A stretch of 59,236 bases of DNA from Flavobacterium sp. (lineage in GTDB: Bacteria; Bacteroidota; Bacteroidia; Flavobacteriales; Flavobacteriaceae), in NCBI GenBank assembly GCA_010365135.1, contig JAAFGY010000005.1, positions 1 to 59,236 on the forward strand, read 5' to 3'. Below the pieces are notes generated by a model that did not search any database, was not told the origin of the DNA, and was given only the letters and a program-made list of their open reading frames with translations. Of this stretch, positions 52,161 to 59,236 are shown piece after piece. Positions within the stretch are counted from its first letter, which is position 1. Every line of letters begins with the position of its first letter. Both the position numbers and the translations under genes were made by a program.

Positions 52161-52802
52161 TTAAAGTTGTTTTGTAGCATTGTGATTTTTTTTGAGAGCC
52201 GCCCGATATTCGTAAAGAATGACTCTGAAATCGTCGAGCATTTCGTTACTTAATTCCGCAGGATGAAAGGTATTATAGCCTTCTTTATAGCCTTTTTTTT
52301 CTTTTCTTCCTCTAAGATTTCTCTCTTTGTCAACAATATATACATTTGGTGTTCCCAAATCTGCGTCTAATTTTCCTAGGAGTTTTAATTGGCTATAATA
52401 AGCATTGATTTCCTCGGGCGATGTAAAAACGAAATGCCATTGGCTAACATCCGTGAAAGCACTTAAAGCATCGACGATTTTCTGAGCATCGGTTTCCGTT
52501 CCCAAAGGACAAATAACCACAAATTGTAAATCCTTGAAAGTATGGTATTGCTGATAAATTTTTTCGTTCAAATTAAAAAAATTCCCTCTGTTTTTTAAAA
52601 TACTAGAACCTGAAAAGCCAAGAATTGTTATTTTGTTATTAAGGCTGACTTTTTCGTTTTTTAGTGATTTCCAATTTCCAAAATCGGCAATTTTTGGAGT
52701 AATTATTGGCAATTTGGTGAAACTATTTATTCCCGACGCAAAAAACAGATACGCCACGATGGGTAAAACAAAAAGAATAAAAAGGACGATATTTTTTTTC
52801 AT
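52161..52802 (-). CDS. Membrane-anchored thioredoxin-fold-like protein lacking cysteines
   Basis: A 213-residue protein with one N-terminal membrane helix (about residues 5-23) and an extracytoplasmic domain. Its pattern resembles the adjacent SCO protein: strand KITILGFSGSSIL where SCO has the CxxxC loop, then LQFVVICPLG, WHFVFTSPEEI and the TPNVYIVDKERNLRGR segment near the end, which matches the usual cis-Pro and last-strand region. The only visible cysteine lies in VICPLG, so neither a CxxC nor a CxxxC motif exists. It is likely a non-redox paralogue of SCO/thioredoxin proteins serving oxidase assembly. The start is the first gene of a transcript with its own -7 element. Confidence 0.8.
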   Translation of the reverse strand: MKKNIVLFILFVLPIVAYLFFASGINSFTKLPIITPKIADFGNWKSLKNEKVSLNNKITILGFSGSSILKNRGNFFNLNEKIYQQYHTFKDLQFVVICPLGTETDAQKIVDALSAFTDVSQWHFVFTSPEEINAYYSQLKLLGKLDADLGTPNVYIVDKERNLRGRKEKKGYKEGYNTFHPAELSNEMLDDFRVILYEYRAALKKNHNATKQL

Positions 52803-52827
52803 TGTTTTAATGAAATTGTTTAGAGTA

Positions 52828-52835
52828 CAAAAATA
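52828..52835 (-). promoter_or_regulatory. Putative -7 element for the SCO/DUF420 unit
   Basis: On the minus strand TATTTTTG lies 25 bases before the ATG at 52802, directly after the terminator of the oxidase unit. Confidence 0.5.
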
Positions 52836-52858
52836 AAAAAATCCCGAGGTTATCGGGA
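52832..52858 (-). terminator. Terminator of the cyoE-cox unit
   Basis: TCCCGA (52842-52847) pairs with TCGGGA (52853-52858) around a short loop. On the minus strand a T run follows (the A run at 52835-52841). It lies 23 bases beyond the subunit IV stop. Confidence 0.75.
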
Positions 52859-52880
52859 CTCTTTTTGAATTAATATCTTG

Positions 52881-53231
52881 TTAAAAATTCCACTTGATAG
52901 TAGCGTTTTTAAAAACCTCGAAAATATAATTTCCTTCGGTCAAGAGGATGAAAAGCAAATAGATAACTAAAAAAATCAAGGGAATAATTACAGCATATCT
53001 TAAAGCTGTGGTTTCTCCTTCCATATGCATAAAAGCATACACAATATAATATGCCTTAACCAAGGTCAAAATGATGAAAAACCAGTTTAATAAATTTAAA
53101 CCCAACAAACTATTATTGTGTAAAAATCCCGGTTTTACAATTCCAAAAAATACCTCAACGATTGTTATTAGTGACAATATTCCAAAAACTGTCCAAATTC
53201 TTTTTGTATTCGATACGTGTACGTGCGACAT
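52881..53231 (-). CDS. Cytochrome c oxidase subunit IV family protein
   Basis: A 116-residue membrane protein with three helices (about residues 12-32, 47-65 and 79-98) and the family segment FFIILTLVKAYYIVYAFMHMEGE. The LVKAYYI..FMHL-like helix is typical of prokaryotic subunit IV (CoxF/CtaF type). It is an accessory subunit of an aa3- or caa3-type oxidase. It is the last gene of the cyoE unit, 19 bases after subunit III, and a terminator follows. Confidence 0.9.
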   Translation of the reverse strand: MSHVHVSNTKRIWTVFGILSLITIVEVFFGIVKPGFLHNNSLLGLNLLNWFFIILTLVKAYYIVYAFMHMEGETTALRYAVIIPLIFLVIYLLFILLTEGNYIFEVFKNATIKWNF

Positions 53232-53250
53232 AATAATAACTTTTTGTAGA

Positions 53251-54228
53251 TTAAACTAGATAGAAAACTGTGAATACAAATACCCAAACTAAATCGACAA
53301 AGTGCCAATAAAGTCCCACTTTTTCGACCATTTCGTAACTTTTTCTTTTATCGTAAGTTCCAAGAATCACATTGAAAAATATGATACAATTTATAACAAC
53401 TCCAGAAAATACGTGAAAACCGTGAAACCCGGTGATAAAGAAAAAGAAATCAGCAAATAACTTGCTACCATATTCATTTCTCGTCAGATTTGCACCTTCA
53501 ACAACCAAAGTTGCATCTTTCAAACGCAATTCGGATTCATTTCTGGAAAGGATTGTTTTTTGTTTTTGAGCATTTATCGTTTCCGTTCTAATCAGTAAAT
53601 CTGGATGTGCTTTGAAACCTGCTTGGACTTCGGCGACAGAATATTCTGGTATAGCAGCTTCTTCCATAAACCATCTTCCTTTATTTTTGGTCAATTGTTC
53701 TCTTTCTTCGGGCAAGGTTGCCGCAAAACTTTCGAGTGCCACACGATGTCCTTCTTTATCAACAAACTGAAGTAAACTTCCGCCTTTGGTTTCAACAGCG
53801 CCATATTCACCTTTGATGAAATTTTTCCATTCCCAAGCTTGTGAACCAACAAAAATTAAACCTCCAATAATGGTTAAAAATAAGTAAATGGCAACTTTAT
53901 CTTTTTTCAATTGGTGACCAGCATCAACGGCAAGAACCATTGTCACGGATGAAAAAATCAAAATAAACGTCATAAAAGCCACATAAAGCATCGGCTGAGG
54001 GTTTCCATGCATAAAAGGAACGTGTGTAAACACCTCATCGGCTAAAGGCCAAGTCTCAATAAATTTGAATCTCGAAAAACCGTAAGCAGCCAGAAATCCG
54101 GAAAATGTTAATGCATCTGAAACGATAAAAAACCACATCATCAATTTACCATAACTAGATCCCATTGGCTGATTGTCGCCGCCTCCCCAAATTTTTCCTC
54201 CAGTATTCGCTGTAGTAACTGTCTCCAT
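53251..54228 (-). CDS. Cytochrome c oxidase subunit III with a large hydrophilic insertion
   Basis: A 325-residue subunit III of a heme-copper oxidase. Helices lie at about residues 28-48, 74-98, 112-131, 252-275 and 300-322. The family signatures are present: WFFIVSDALTFSGFLAAYG near the start, and FFFITGFHGFHVFSGVV and YWHFVDLVWVFVFTVFYLV at the end. Between helices 3 and 4 there is an insertion of ~115 hydrophilic residues (about 135-250). It is not hydrophobic, so it probably forms a periplasmic or cytoplasmic domain. The next gene upstream (54272-54859) is a second, short subunit III. Confidence 0.92.
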   Translation of the reverse strand: METVTTANTGGKIWGGGDNQPMGSSYGKLMMWFFIVSDALTFSGFLAAYGFSRFKFIETWPLADEVFTHVPFMHGNPQPMLYVAFMTFILIFSSVTMVLAVDAGHQLKKDKVAIYLFLTIIGGLIFVGSQAWEWKNFIKGEYGAVETKGGSLLQFVDKEGHRVALESFAATLPEEREQLTKNKGRWFMEEAAIPEYSVAEVQAGFKAHPDLLIRTETINAQKQKTILSRNESELRLKDATLVVEGANLTRNEYGSKLFADFFFFITGFHGFHVFSGVVINCIIFFNVILGTYDKRKSYEMVEKVGLYWHFVDLVWVFVFTVFYLV

Positions 54229-54271
54229 AAAAAGTAATTAGTTAAAAAGTTTTCAAATCTACAATTTTTTC

Positions 54272-54859
54272 TTATTTAAAGAAAAATAAAAATAAAAATA
54301 AATATACCCACAATAAATCCAAAAAATGCCAATACATCACGCCTAGTTCGATACCGAGCATTTTTGAAGAATTGTATTTATGTTTCAATTGGTTGTATAT
54401 AATGATTAAAAGCGCGATTAATCCGCCAGCGAGATGCGCCAAATGCACCACAGTAACGATATAAAGAAATGTTGTCGTAATCGAACTTTCGGCTCCAGTA
54501 AAATAATATCCGTTGGCAACAATTTGTCCAAAACCTTTAAATTGCAATATCACAAATAAAATTCCCAACGCCAAAGTTGCCCATAGAAATGATGTTGTTG
54601 CTTTTTGATGGTTCTTTTGAATGGCTTTTTTGGCCAAATGAAACGTTACACTACAGCCAATTATTACCGCCGTACTGAAATAAAATGCAGTTGGCAATTG
54701 AAAATCTTTCAACCAATCGGCTCTGGATTTACTCACTACAAAAGCGCTGGTAAGTCCTGCGAACATCATAATCATACTGATCATTGCGAACAATAATAGT
54801 AATTTATACGATCTATCCGATCTGGATTTATGTTCTTCGGAGGTCATTGTTGTTGTCAT
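54272..54859 (-). CDS. Cytochrome c oxidase subunit III, short copy
   Basis: A 195-residue subunit III-like protein with five predicted helices (about residues 17-40, 57-75, 89-107, 127-150 and 172-193). The conserved ends are present (ISMIMMFAGLTSAFVVSKS, HLAHLAGGLIALLII and VMYWHFLDLLWVYLFLFLFF). It lacks the insertion of its neighbour. Two subunit III genes side by side occur in Flavobacteriaceae oxidase clusters. It starts two bases after the cyoE stop and is probably translationally coupled to it. Confidence 0.93.
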   Translation of the reverse strand: MTTTMTSEEHKSRSDRSYKLLLLFAMISMIMMFAGLTSAFVVSKSRADWLKDFQLPTAFYFSTAVIIGCSVTFHLAKKAIQKNHQKATTSFLWATLALGILFVILQFKGFGQIVANGYYFTGAESSITTTFLYIVTVVHLAHLAGGLIALLIIIYNQLKHKYNSSKMLGIELGVMYWHFLDLLWVYLFLFLFFFK

Positions 54860-54861
54860 AA

Positions 54862-55764
54862 CTATCTTAAGATTTTGTCAAATATATAAATTAATTGCAA
54901 TAAAGTAATATACGAAACGCTAACCAACATTAAGGTTCTTGCTGCTTTAGCTGTTCTCAGTTTGTACAATTGTACCGAAAAATACAGCATCCAAAGTCCA
55001 AGTAAAAATACTAAAACTGCTGCAAAAGGCGAAATAAATAATTGTCCTGTGTAACCCAAGGCCGGCAAAAGAGAGGCGACAATCAACCAGATGGTGTACA
55101 AAATAATTTGTAAAGCCGTTCCTTTATCTTTTTTCCCTGTTGGCAACATAAAGAAACCTGCTTTTTCATAATCTTCGTATAAAAACCAACCGATTGCCCA
55201 AAAATGAGGAAACTGCCAGAAAAATTGAATCAAGAATAAGGTTCCAGCTTCAATACCAAAATTACCCGTTGCGGCAACCCAACCCAACATAAACGGAATC
55301 GCTCCCGGAAATGCGCCCACAAAAACAGACAAGGAAGTCATTGTTTTCAAAGGGGTATAAATGCTCGTGTATAAAAATATGGAAATCGCACCAAACATCG
55401 CTGTTTTTGGATTGATGGTATAAAGCAACACAATTCCGATAAGCGTCAGAATACTAGCAACAACCAACGCCACAGTCGGAGACATTCTTCCTGCTGGAAC
55501 GGGACGATTTTTGGTTCGATCCATCAAGGCATCCAAGTCTTTTTCGATCACTTGATTATAAGCGTTTGAAGCGCCAACCATACAATAGCCACCGACGGCC
55601 AACTTTAACAACACCACCCAATTTAAAGAATGAAAATCAGTAACGCCCAACAAAAAACCCGCAATTGACGAAAAAACAACACTAATAGCCAGCCCAGCTT
55701 TAGTTATGGCTTTAAAATCAGTGTAAATTGATTTTATGGAAAAAGAAGTTGTTGAACTATTCAA
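54862..55764 (-). CDS. cyoE: Protoheme IX farnesyltransferase
   Basis: A 300-residue UbiA-family prenyltransferase that converts heme B to heme O for terminal oxidases. The first prenyl-diphosphate motif is NAYNQVIEKDLDALMDRTKNRP (residues ~67-88), and the YTPLKTMTSLSVFVGAFPGAIPFMLGW segment and the later LxxYEDYEKAGFFMLP loop are typical. There are about nine membrane helices. It is the first gene of the oxidase-assembly unit, with a clear promoter. The heme A synthase gene is not in the window. Confidence 0.97.
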   Translation of the reverse strand: MNSSTTSFSIKSIYTDFKAITKAGLAISVVFSSIAGFLLGVTDFHSLNWVVLLKLAVGGYCMVGASNAYNQVIEKDLDALMDRTKNRPVPAGRMSPTVALVVASILTLIGIVLLYTINPKTAMFGAISIFLYTSIYTPLKTMTSLSVFVGAFPGAIPFMLGWVAATGNFGIEAGTLFLIQFFWQFPHFWAIGWFLYEDYEKAGFFMLPTGKKDKGTALQIILYTIWLIVASLLPALGYTGQLFISPFAAVLVFLLGLWMLYFSVQLYKLRTAKAARTLMLVSVSYITLLQLIYIFDKILR

Positions 55765-55793
55765 AGTTTTTTATTTGCTTTTTTAAACTTTGG

Positions 55794-55824
55794 CAAAAGT
55801 AGTTTATCAAAAGGGATTTGGCAA
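55794..55824 (-). promoter_or_regulatory. -33/-7 promoter of the cyoE-cox unit
   Basis: On the minus strand TACTTTTG (55794-55801) is preceded by TTG (55822-55824) at a 20-base spacing. The cyoE ATG is 29 bases downstream. Confidence 0.65.
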
Positions 55825-55943
55825 ATAAAAAATAATTCTTAAAAAAGGAGCAATGTCATTTCAAAATTGAAAAAGTTTGTTTATTGTTTTACTTTCGAAA
55901 ATGATATGATTAATTAATGCTGGGAATTTTAAAACATCAAAGA

Positions 55944-55990
55944 GCGGGAAACCCAATAAAATTGGATCATTCAATTATTTTCTTTCCCGC
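55944..55990 (-). terminator. Long hairpin after the small membrane protein gene
   Basis: GCGGGAAA (55944-55951) pairs with TTTCCCGC (55983-55990). The intervening segment can also pair (AATTG with CAATT). It lies just beyond the stop codon of the minus-strand gene at 55993. No strong T run is seen, so it may be a weak terminator. Confidence 0.5.
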
Positions 55991-55992
55991 AA

Positions 55993-56379
55993 TTAAAAAA
56001 GTGCTTTCCGAATTTTGGTGATATCATCGATGGTTTTGTATTTCAATTTTAAAGGAATTGGCTGAATGATCGCTTTCCCGCTTTTTAACTTTATTTTCAG
56101 AACATATCTTTTATAATTAATCAATTTAATAAGCCCAACTAAAATTAAAAATAAGGGAGAAAAAAGAATCAATTTGAATCCAAAAATCCATAAGGAAATC
56201 AAAACTGCACTTAAAGAAACTGAAACAAATAACAATATAAATGGAACGGGTGTTTTCTTGACCTTGATATAAATCTTGTTGATTTCTGAAAACGGAATTT
56301 CTTGTTGTTCTTTCGACTTATATTTTAGAATCACTCCTTTTTCGCCAATCGTTATTTTTTTAAAATTATTTACAATCAT
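55993..56379 (-). CDS. Small membrane protein of unknown function
   Basis: A 128-residue protein. It opens with a beta-rich cytoplasmic segment (ITIGEKGVILKYKSKEQQEIPFSEINKIYIKVKK), and then two membrane helices (about residues 44-66 and 68-86). A second beta-rich segment (YVLKIKLKSGKAIIQPIPLKLKYKTIDDITKIRKAL) closes it. The arrangement resembles YcxB/PH-like membrane proteins, in which PH-like strands flank a helical hairpin, but no family is certain. It follows the 69-residue gene after 23 bases and is probably co-transcribed. Confidence 0.65.
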   Translation of the reverse strand: MIVNNFKKITIGEKGVILKYKSKEQQEIPFSEINKIYIKVKKTPVPFILLFVSVSLSAVLISLWIFGFKLILFSPLFLILVGLIKLINYKRYVLKIKLKSGKAIIQPIPLKLKYKTIDDITKIRKALF

Positions 56380-56402
56380 TAGTTCTTAAGGTTTCTTAGT
56401 TA

Positions 56403-56612
56403 TCATTTTTGTTCGTTGTCTGATAGCAATTGCTTTTTTCGAAAGTCGGTCATTTTGTCGTAAAAATCCCCCGAAATGGGATAATTTCTTTTTACTAATT
56501 TGTCGTAAGCAATTACAACCGAACTGGAATCGTATTCTTTCCAAAAGAAAATTACATAGCTCAAATCCAAGCTAGACATTTTTTCTATAGATTGGATTTC
56601 GATAGTTTTCAT
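56403..56612 (-). CDS. Small hypothetical cytoplasmic protein
   Basis: A 69-residue protein without signal or membrane segments. It has an even mixture of charged and hydrophobic residues, as in a small folded helical protein (SLDLSYVIFFWKEYDSSSVVIAYDKLVKR and DKMTDFRKKQLLSDN). I recognise no family. Support for it being real is a clean -7 element 22 bases upstream, an ATG start and the closely spaced gene behind it. Confidence 0.6.
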   Translation of the reverse strand: MKTIEIQSIEKMSSLDLSYVIFFWKEYDSSSVVIAYDKLVKRNYPISGDFYDKMTDFRKKQLLSDNEQK

Positions 56613-56634
56613 ACTGCAATTTGTTATTTCGACA

Positions 56635-56642
56635 CAAACTTA
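56635..56642 (-). promoter_or_regulatory. Putative -7 element for the two small genes
   Basis: On the minus strand TAAGTTTG matches TAnnTTTG and lies 22 bases before the ATG at 56612. Confidence 0.5.
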
Positions 56643-56701
56643 GTGGCAATAAAAATCACTTCCTTACGGTTTCCCTCATTTTGGAGAATTTTTTTGGAAA
56701 T

Positions 56702-56730
56702 AAAAAAACCACAACAATTAAGTTGTGGTT
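56702..56730 (-). terminator. Rho-independent terminator of the remB-like gene
   Basis: AACCACAAC (56707-56715) pairs with GTTGTGGTT (56722-56730). On the minus strand a T run follows (the A run at 56702-56708). It lies 32 bases past the stop. Confidence 0.88.
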
Positions 56731-56762
56731 AGATAAAGTATTTTTTGTTCTCGGATCTAAGA

Positions 56763-58886
56763 CTAATAGTCAAAATACCAATTAAACACATCCGAGCGAA
56801 TTCCTAAAGAAAACCAAGTGGTACTTTCGTTGAAAACTGTTGCTGTATTTTGGTTTGGATTAAAATTTCTATAAATAAAACTACCAAAAAGTTTTAAGTT
56901 CGTCATTGGGTTTACCAAATATCCTGCTTGTAAATCGGTGATGAAAATTGAAGTTTTGTTTCCTTGTCCAACTGTTACTTCAGAATTAGCAAATCGATCA
57001 AGGTCATAATCTCGGTAAATATTTCCTCCTGAATTAGAATTGGCTCCTGAATTAGCAAAATCCAAACCTTTTGTCCCCAAAGTAAATTTAGCATCGGCAA
57101 AAAGTCGGCCTTTGTGATACCGGGCAATCACAAGAAGTTCTTCGAAATTTCCTCCCCAAGGATGCCCCATACTTTGATTGTTATGTCCGTAATTGGTAAT
57201 CGGCTCGCTATGCGAATAGACATAAGGACGAACGTGATTGAATTCTAACTGCAACAATAAATTATCCACTTTAAATGCGTTGAAATATTTCACACCCAAT
57301 TGATAAGCAAATTTATTTTTCCAACTGTTTTTTACGTTTTTAACTTCTCCAAGCGAAAACTCATCCAGAAGAAATTGTCCGTAAAAATTCAGCTGATTGT
57401 TCCACTTGTATTTTGAAGTCAATCCCAAAACGGCATTCCCAGTTCGAGCCGATGATTCAAACTCGACGGAACGATAAAAGATTATTGGATTCACAAAATG
57501 CATGTCAAACCCTCTATTATTAGTATCTGTCCAAATTACGGATTCAAAAAGCCCAACATTCCATCGATTCGAAATATTCAGACTCAAATAATGGTTTGCC
57601 ATATATTTGGTAGCATACGTTTTTTCGAGCGTGACTTCTGGACGAACATCTTTGAGCCACATATAGGTATTTGTATATTTTATTTTCCAAAAATTTGTAT
57701 TTATTTTAAAATAAGGGTACGGACTTGCCGCATCGCCTTCTAAAATAGAACGGTATCCGTCGCCAATAAAATTGCGACCATAACCCAATTGCAAATCGAT
57801 AAATTTTCCAGGTGTAAAAGTCAAATTAGCATCCGCAGATGGAATATCATACGCATCGGTTTTGAAATCTTTTGCAATTCCAATTCCGGGAATAATCGCT
57901 GGATTTCCGCCAGCAGGTTTTATAGATTCGGCATAGCGATTGTAATAATCGGCAAATCTTCCCTGACTTTCATAAACTGTAGTCGTAAAATTAAGTTGTG
58001 AACCTAATCCCCCACTGAAATTTATTGCGCGAGTGTTTGTGAAAGTATTGACGTGTTTATTGCCCGAGGCTGTTCCTACTTGCAAATCAAGAATTGGATT
58101 TATCACAAACCAATAATCCTCGCCTTGAATTTGGATTAAGTTTTCGTTCCATAATTTTCTTGCCCACCAGCCAGAAGCTTTTTTCTTTATCTTTTCATTT
58201 TCGGCTGCAAGATCATAATATTTTGAAACTTCCGAATACGTATAGGGTTTTGAAGCGGTGTGATTGTTAGCGCCCACTTGATTCATCGCAGCGTCAAAAT
58301 GGGCATAATAACTGTGCGAAAAGGGAATATTCAAATGACTATTGAACTGTGGATTGTTGAATTTTTTGTACGCAATACTGTCTAATTCTGTGAGTTTTTT
58401 AGGCGCTGTTTTGACCATTTCAGTAGCAACTGTCGCTTCAGAAGCGATTTGAGTTGGACTTTTTAAAGGTATCGAAATATTGATATTGTACTGCGAAAAT
58501 ACAGGCAGTCCGTTATAAGTAGGCGGTTCAATTGTTGGAAATTTAGCAAAGACCCTTTTGGTTTCCTCCCTCAATAGTTCTTCAACGGAATTTACATAAA
58601 TCACCTTGAAGACACCGTTTTTGTCCACTTCAAAAAGGACTTTTATAGTACCTTTAAAATTATTTTGAACTAAATTATCAGGAACAACAAAGTTTTGAAA
58701 AACGAAATCCTGAACCTCATTATAAAAACATTTTTCTACTTCCTTTGAAAGTAAATTTTCACATTTTGGAAAAATAGGAAATCGTTCGGCTGAAACCGAT
58801 GATTGTTTTGAGCTATTATTCACCTCTTGAGCGAAAGCAATGAAGGTGCAAAGAAATAAAAATAATATCAGCAATCCCTTTTTCAT
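56763..58886 (-). CDS. remB: RemB-like gliding motility outer-membrane protein
   Basis: A 707-residue protein. A signal peptide (MKKGLLILFLFLCTFIAFAQ) leads to a TonB C-terminal-like domain (residues ~75-150: FKGTIKVLFEVDKNGVFKVIYVNS and the FAKFPTIEPPTYNGLPV segment). A long beta-barrel-like region follows, with aromatic-rich strands (LQLGYGRNFIGDGYRS, NHYLSLNISNRWNVGLFESVIW, LLQLEFNHVRPYVYS). The pattern and length fit RemB of Flavobacterium johnsoniae, a protein involved in gliding, but I recognise it from memory of the architecture only. The ATG at 58886 gives the signal peptide; an upstream in-frame ATG at 58958 would run into deoC. It begins 13 bases after deoC. Confidence 0.72.
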   Translation of the reverse strand: MKKGLLILFLFLCTFIAFAQEVNNSSKQSSVSAERFPIFPKCENLLSKEVEKCFYNEVQDFVFQNFVVPDNLVQNNFKGTIKVLFEVDKNGVFKVIYVNSVEELLREETKRVFAKFPTIEPPTYNGLPVFSQYNINISIPLKSPTQIASEATVATEMVKTAPKKLTELDSIAYKKFNNPQFNSHLNIPFSHSYYAHFDAAMNQVGANNHTASKPYTYSEVSKYYDLAAENEKIKKKASGWWARKLWNENLIQIQGEDYWFVINPILDLQVGTASGNKHVNTFTNTRAINFSGGLGSQLNFTTTVYESQGRFADYYNRYAESIKPAGGNPAIIPGIGIAKDFKTDAYDIPSADANLTFTPGKFIDLQLGYGRNFIGDGYRSILEGDAASPYPYFKINTNFWKIKYTNTYMWLKDVRPEVTLEKTYATKYMANHYLSLNISNRWNVGLFESVIWTDTNNRGFDMHFVNPIIFYRSVEFESSARTGNAVLGLTSKYKWNNQLNFYGQFLLDEFSLGEVKNVKNSWKNKFAYQLGVKYFNAFKVDNLLLQLEFNHVRPYVYSHSEPITNYGHNNQSMGHPWGGNFEELLVIARYHKGRLFADAKFTLGTKGLDFANSGANSNSGGNIYRDYDLDRFANSEVTVGQGNKTSIFITDLQAGYLVNPMTNLKLFGSFIYRNFNPNQNTATVFNESTTWFSLGIRSDVFNWYFDY

Positions 58887-58899
58887 ATTGTGTGTTGGT

Positions 58900-59236
58900 T
58901 TAGTAACCGCCTTCCGCTTTTTGTCCATTCGCAATGGCTTTTGCGCCTGAAGTACCAATTCGCTTTACACCCAAACGAATCATTTCGACCGCTTCTTCAT
59001 ACGTTCTCACTCCGCCAGCAGCTTTTACTGGAAGTGGAGAGGCATTTTCGAGCATCATAATTATGGCAGGAACCGTGGCTCCATTGGGAAGGTTATTTTC
59101 ATTTTTATAAAATCCTGTTGATGATTTTACAAAAACCGAAGCGTAATTTTCTTCTTTAAAATTGGTAATAACAATGTTTTTTATCAATGCCGAAAGCTGC
59201 ATAATTTGCTTATCGTTGAGTGCTGCCACTTCGATA
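58900..59236 (-). CDS. deoC: Deoxyribose-phosphate aldolase, partial (N-terminus beyond the window)
   Basis: The last ~112 residues of DeoC, which splits 2-deoxyribose 5-phosphate into glyceraldehyde 3-phosphate and acetaldehyde. It contains the Schiff-base Lys in FVKSSTGF, the second active-site Lys in PVKAAGGVRT and the phosphate-binding RLGVKRIGTSGA near the end. The reading frame continues through the window edge, so the N-terminal half is missing because of the cut and not through truncation. It lies upstream of the remB-like gene on the same strand, 13 bases apart. Confidence 0.95.
   Translation of the reverse strand, partial: IEVAALNDKQIMQLSALIKNIVITNFKEENYASVFVKSSTGFYKNENNLPNGATVPAIIMMLENASPLPVKAAGGVRTYEEAVEMIRLGVKRIGTSGAKAIANGQKAEGGY

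Noticed and set aside
1..59236. Mobile elements or an integrated island
   Set aside because: No transposase, integrase, recombinase or tRNA-adjacent att duplication was seen, and gene content and codon style look uniform. The two tRNAs at 558-728 are not flanked by direct repeats that I can see.

Overview
The window looks like chromosomal DNA of a Flavobacterium-type bacterium (Bacteroidota, Flavobacteriaceae). It is AT-rich. Genes lack consistent Shine-Dalgarno sequences, and many are preceded by the Bacteroidota promoter element TAnnTTTG, sometimes with an upstream TTG. There are two type IX secretion (T9SS) cargo proteins (one type A, one type B sorting domain), a PorP/SprF-like protein and a RemB-like gliding protein. 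No phage, integrase, insertion sequence, CRISPR array or rRNA was seen. Almost everything is core genome.

Layout. 1-760: a small repeat-bearing lipoprotein, then tRNA-Leu(UAA) and tRNA-Gly(GCC) on the minus strand. 870-4720: mutS (minus), a DUF1573 protein and a SpoU/TrmH RNA methyltransferase. 4760-9180: a giant T9SS type B surface protein with leucine-rich, C-type-lectin-like and tandem Ig-like modules. 9200-17790: a FolK-deoxynucleoside kinase fusion (minus), sppA, an AsmA-like protein, a REP-like palindromic element, a DUF2797 zinc-ribbon protein (minus), a GH3-family protein and a small lipoprotein. 17800-26280: serB, clpX, clpP, tig, a small membrane protein, a T9SS type A propeller protein (plus), an alpha/beta hydrolase and pdxJ.

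26380-35150 is an envelope block: CBS protein, nadK, DUF6089 protein, uppS, bamA, two OmpH/Skp-like chaperones, murI. It links undecaprenyl phosphate and D-glutamate supply (peptidoglycan) to outer-membrane protein assembly. 35160-36710 holds a gamma-carbonic anhydrase-like protein and the PorP/SprF protein. 36870-41170 holds an Nfu-type Fe-S protein, a DUF255 thioredoxin-like protein, an MscS channel and an antitoxin-like small protein.

41140-49020 is a minus-strand ABC efflux cluster (ATPase, two MacB-type permeases, adaptor, TolC, second adaptor) ending in tsaB. 49190-50600 is a DUF4403 lipoprotein. 50670-55770 is a cytochrome oxidase assembly cluster in two transcription units: cyoE, two subunit III genes and subunit IV; then a cysteine-less thioredoxin-like protein, SCO, DUF420 and a small Cys-motif membrane protein. 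Oxidase subunits I and II are absent. 55990-59236: two small unknown genes, a remB-like gene and the 3' part of deoC.

No wholly new multi-gene system could be demonstrated. The most unusual signal is a recurring set of 7-bp-periodic tandem arrays that fill intergenic spacers at gene starts. The clpP-clpX spacer is made almost entirely of heptads, and one array extends into a coding region. Other points of interest are the REP-like element, the FolK-dNK fusion, an expanded OmpH protein and a two-adaptor, two-permease efflux operon.
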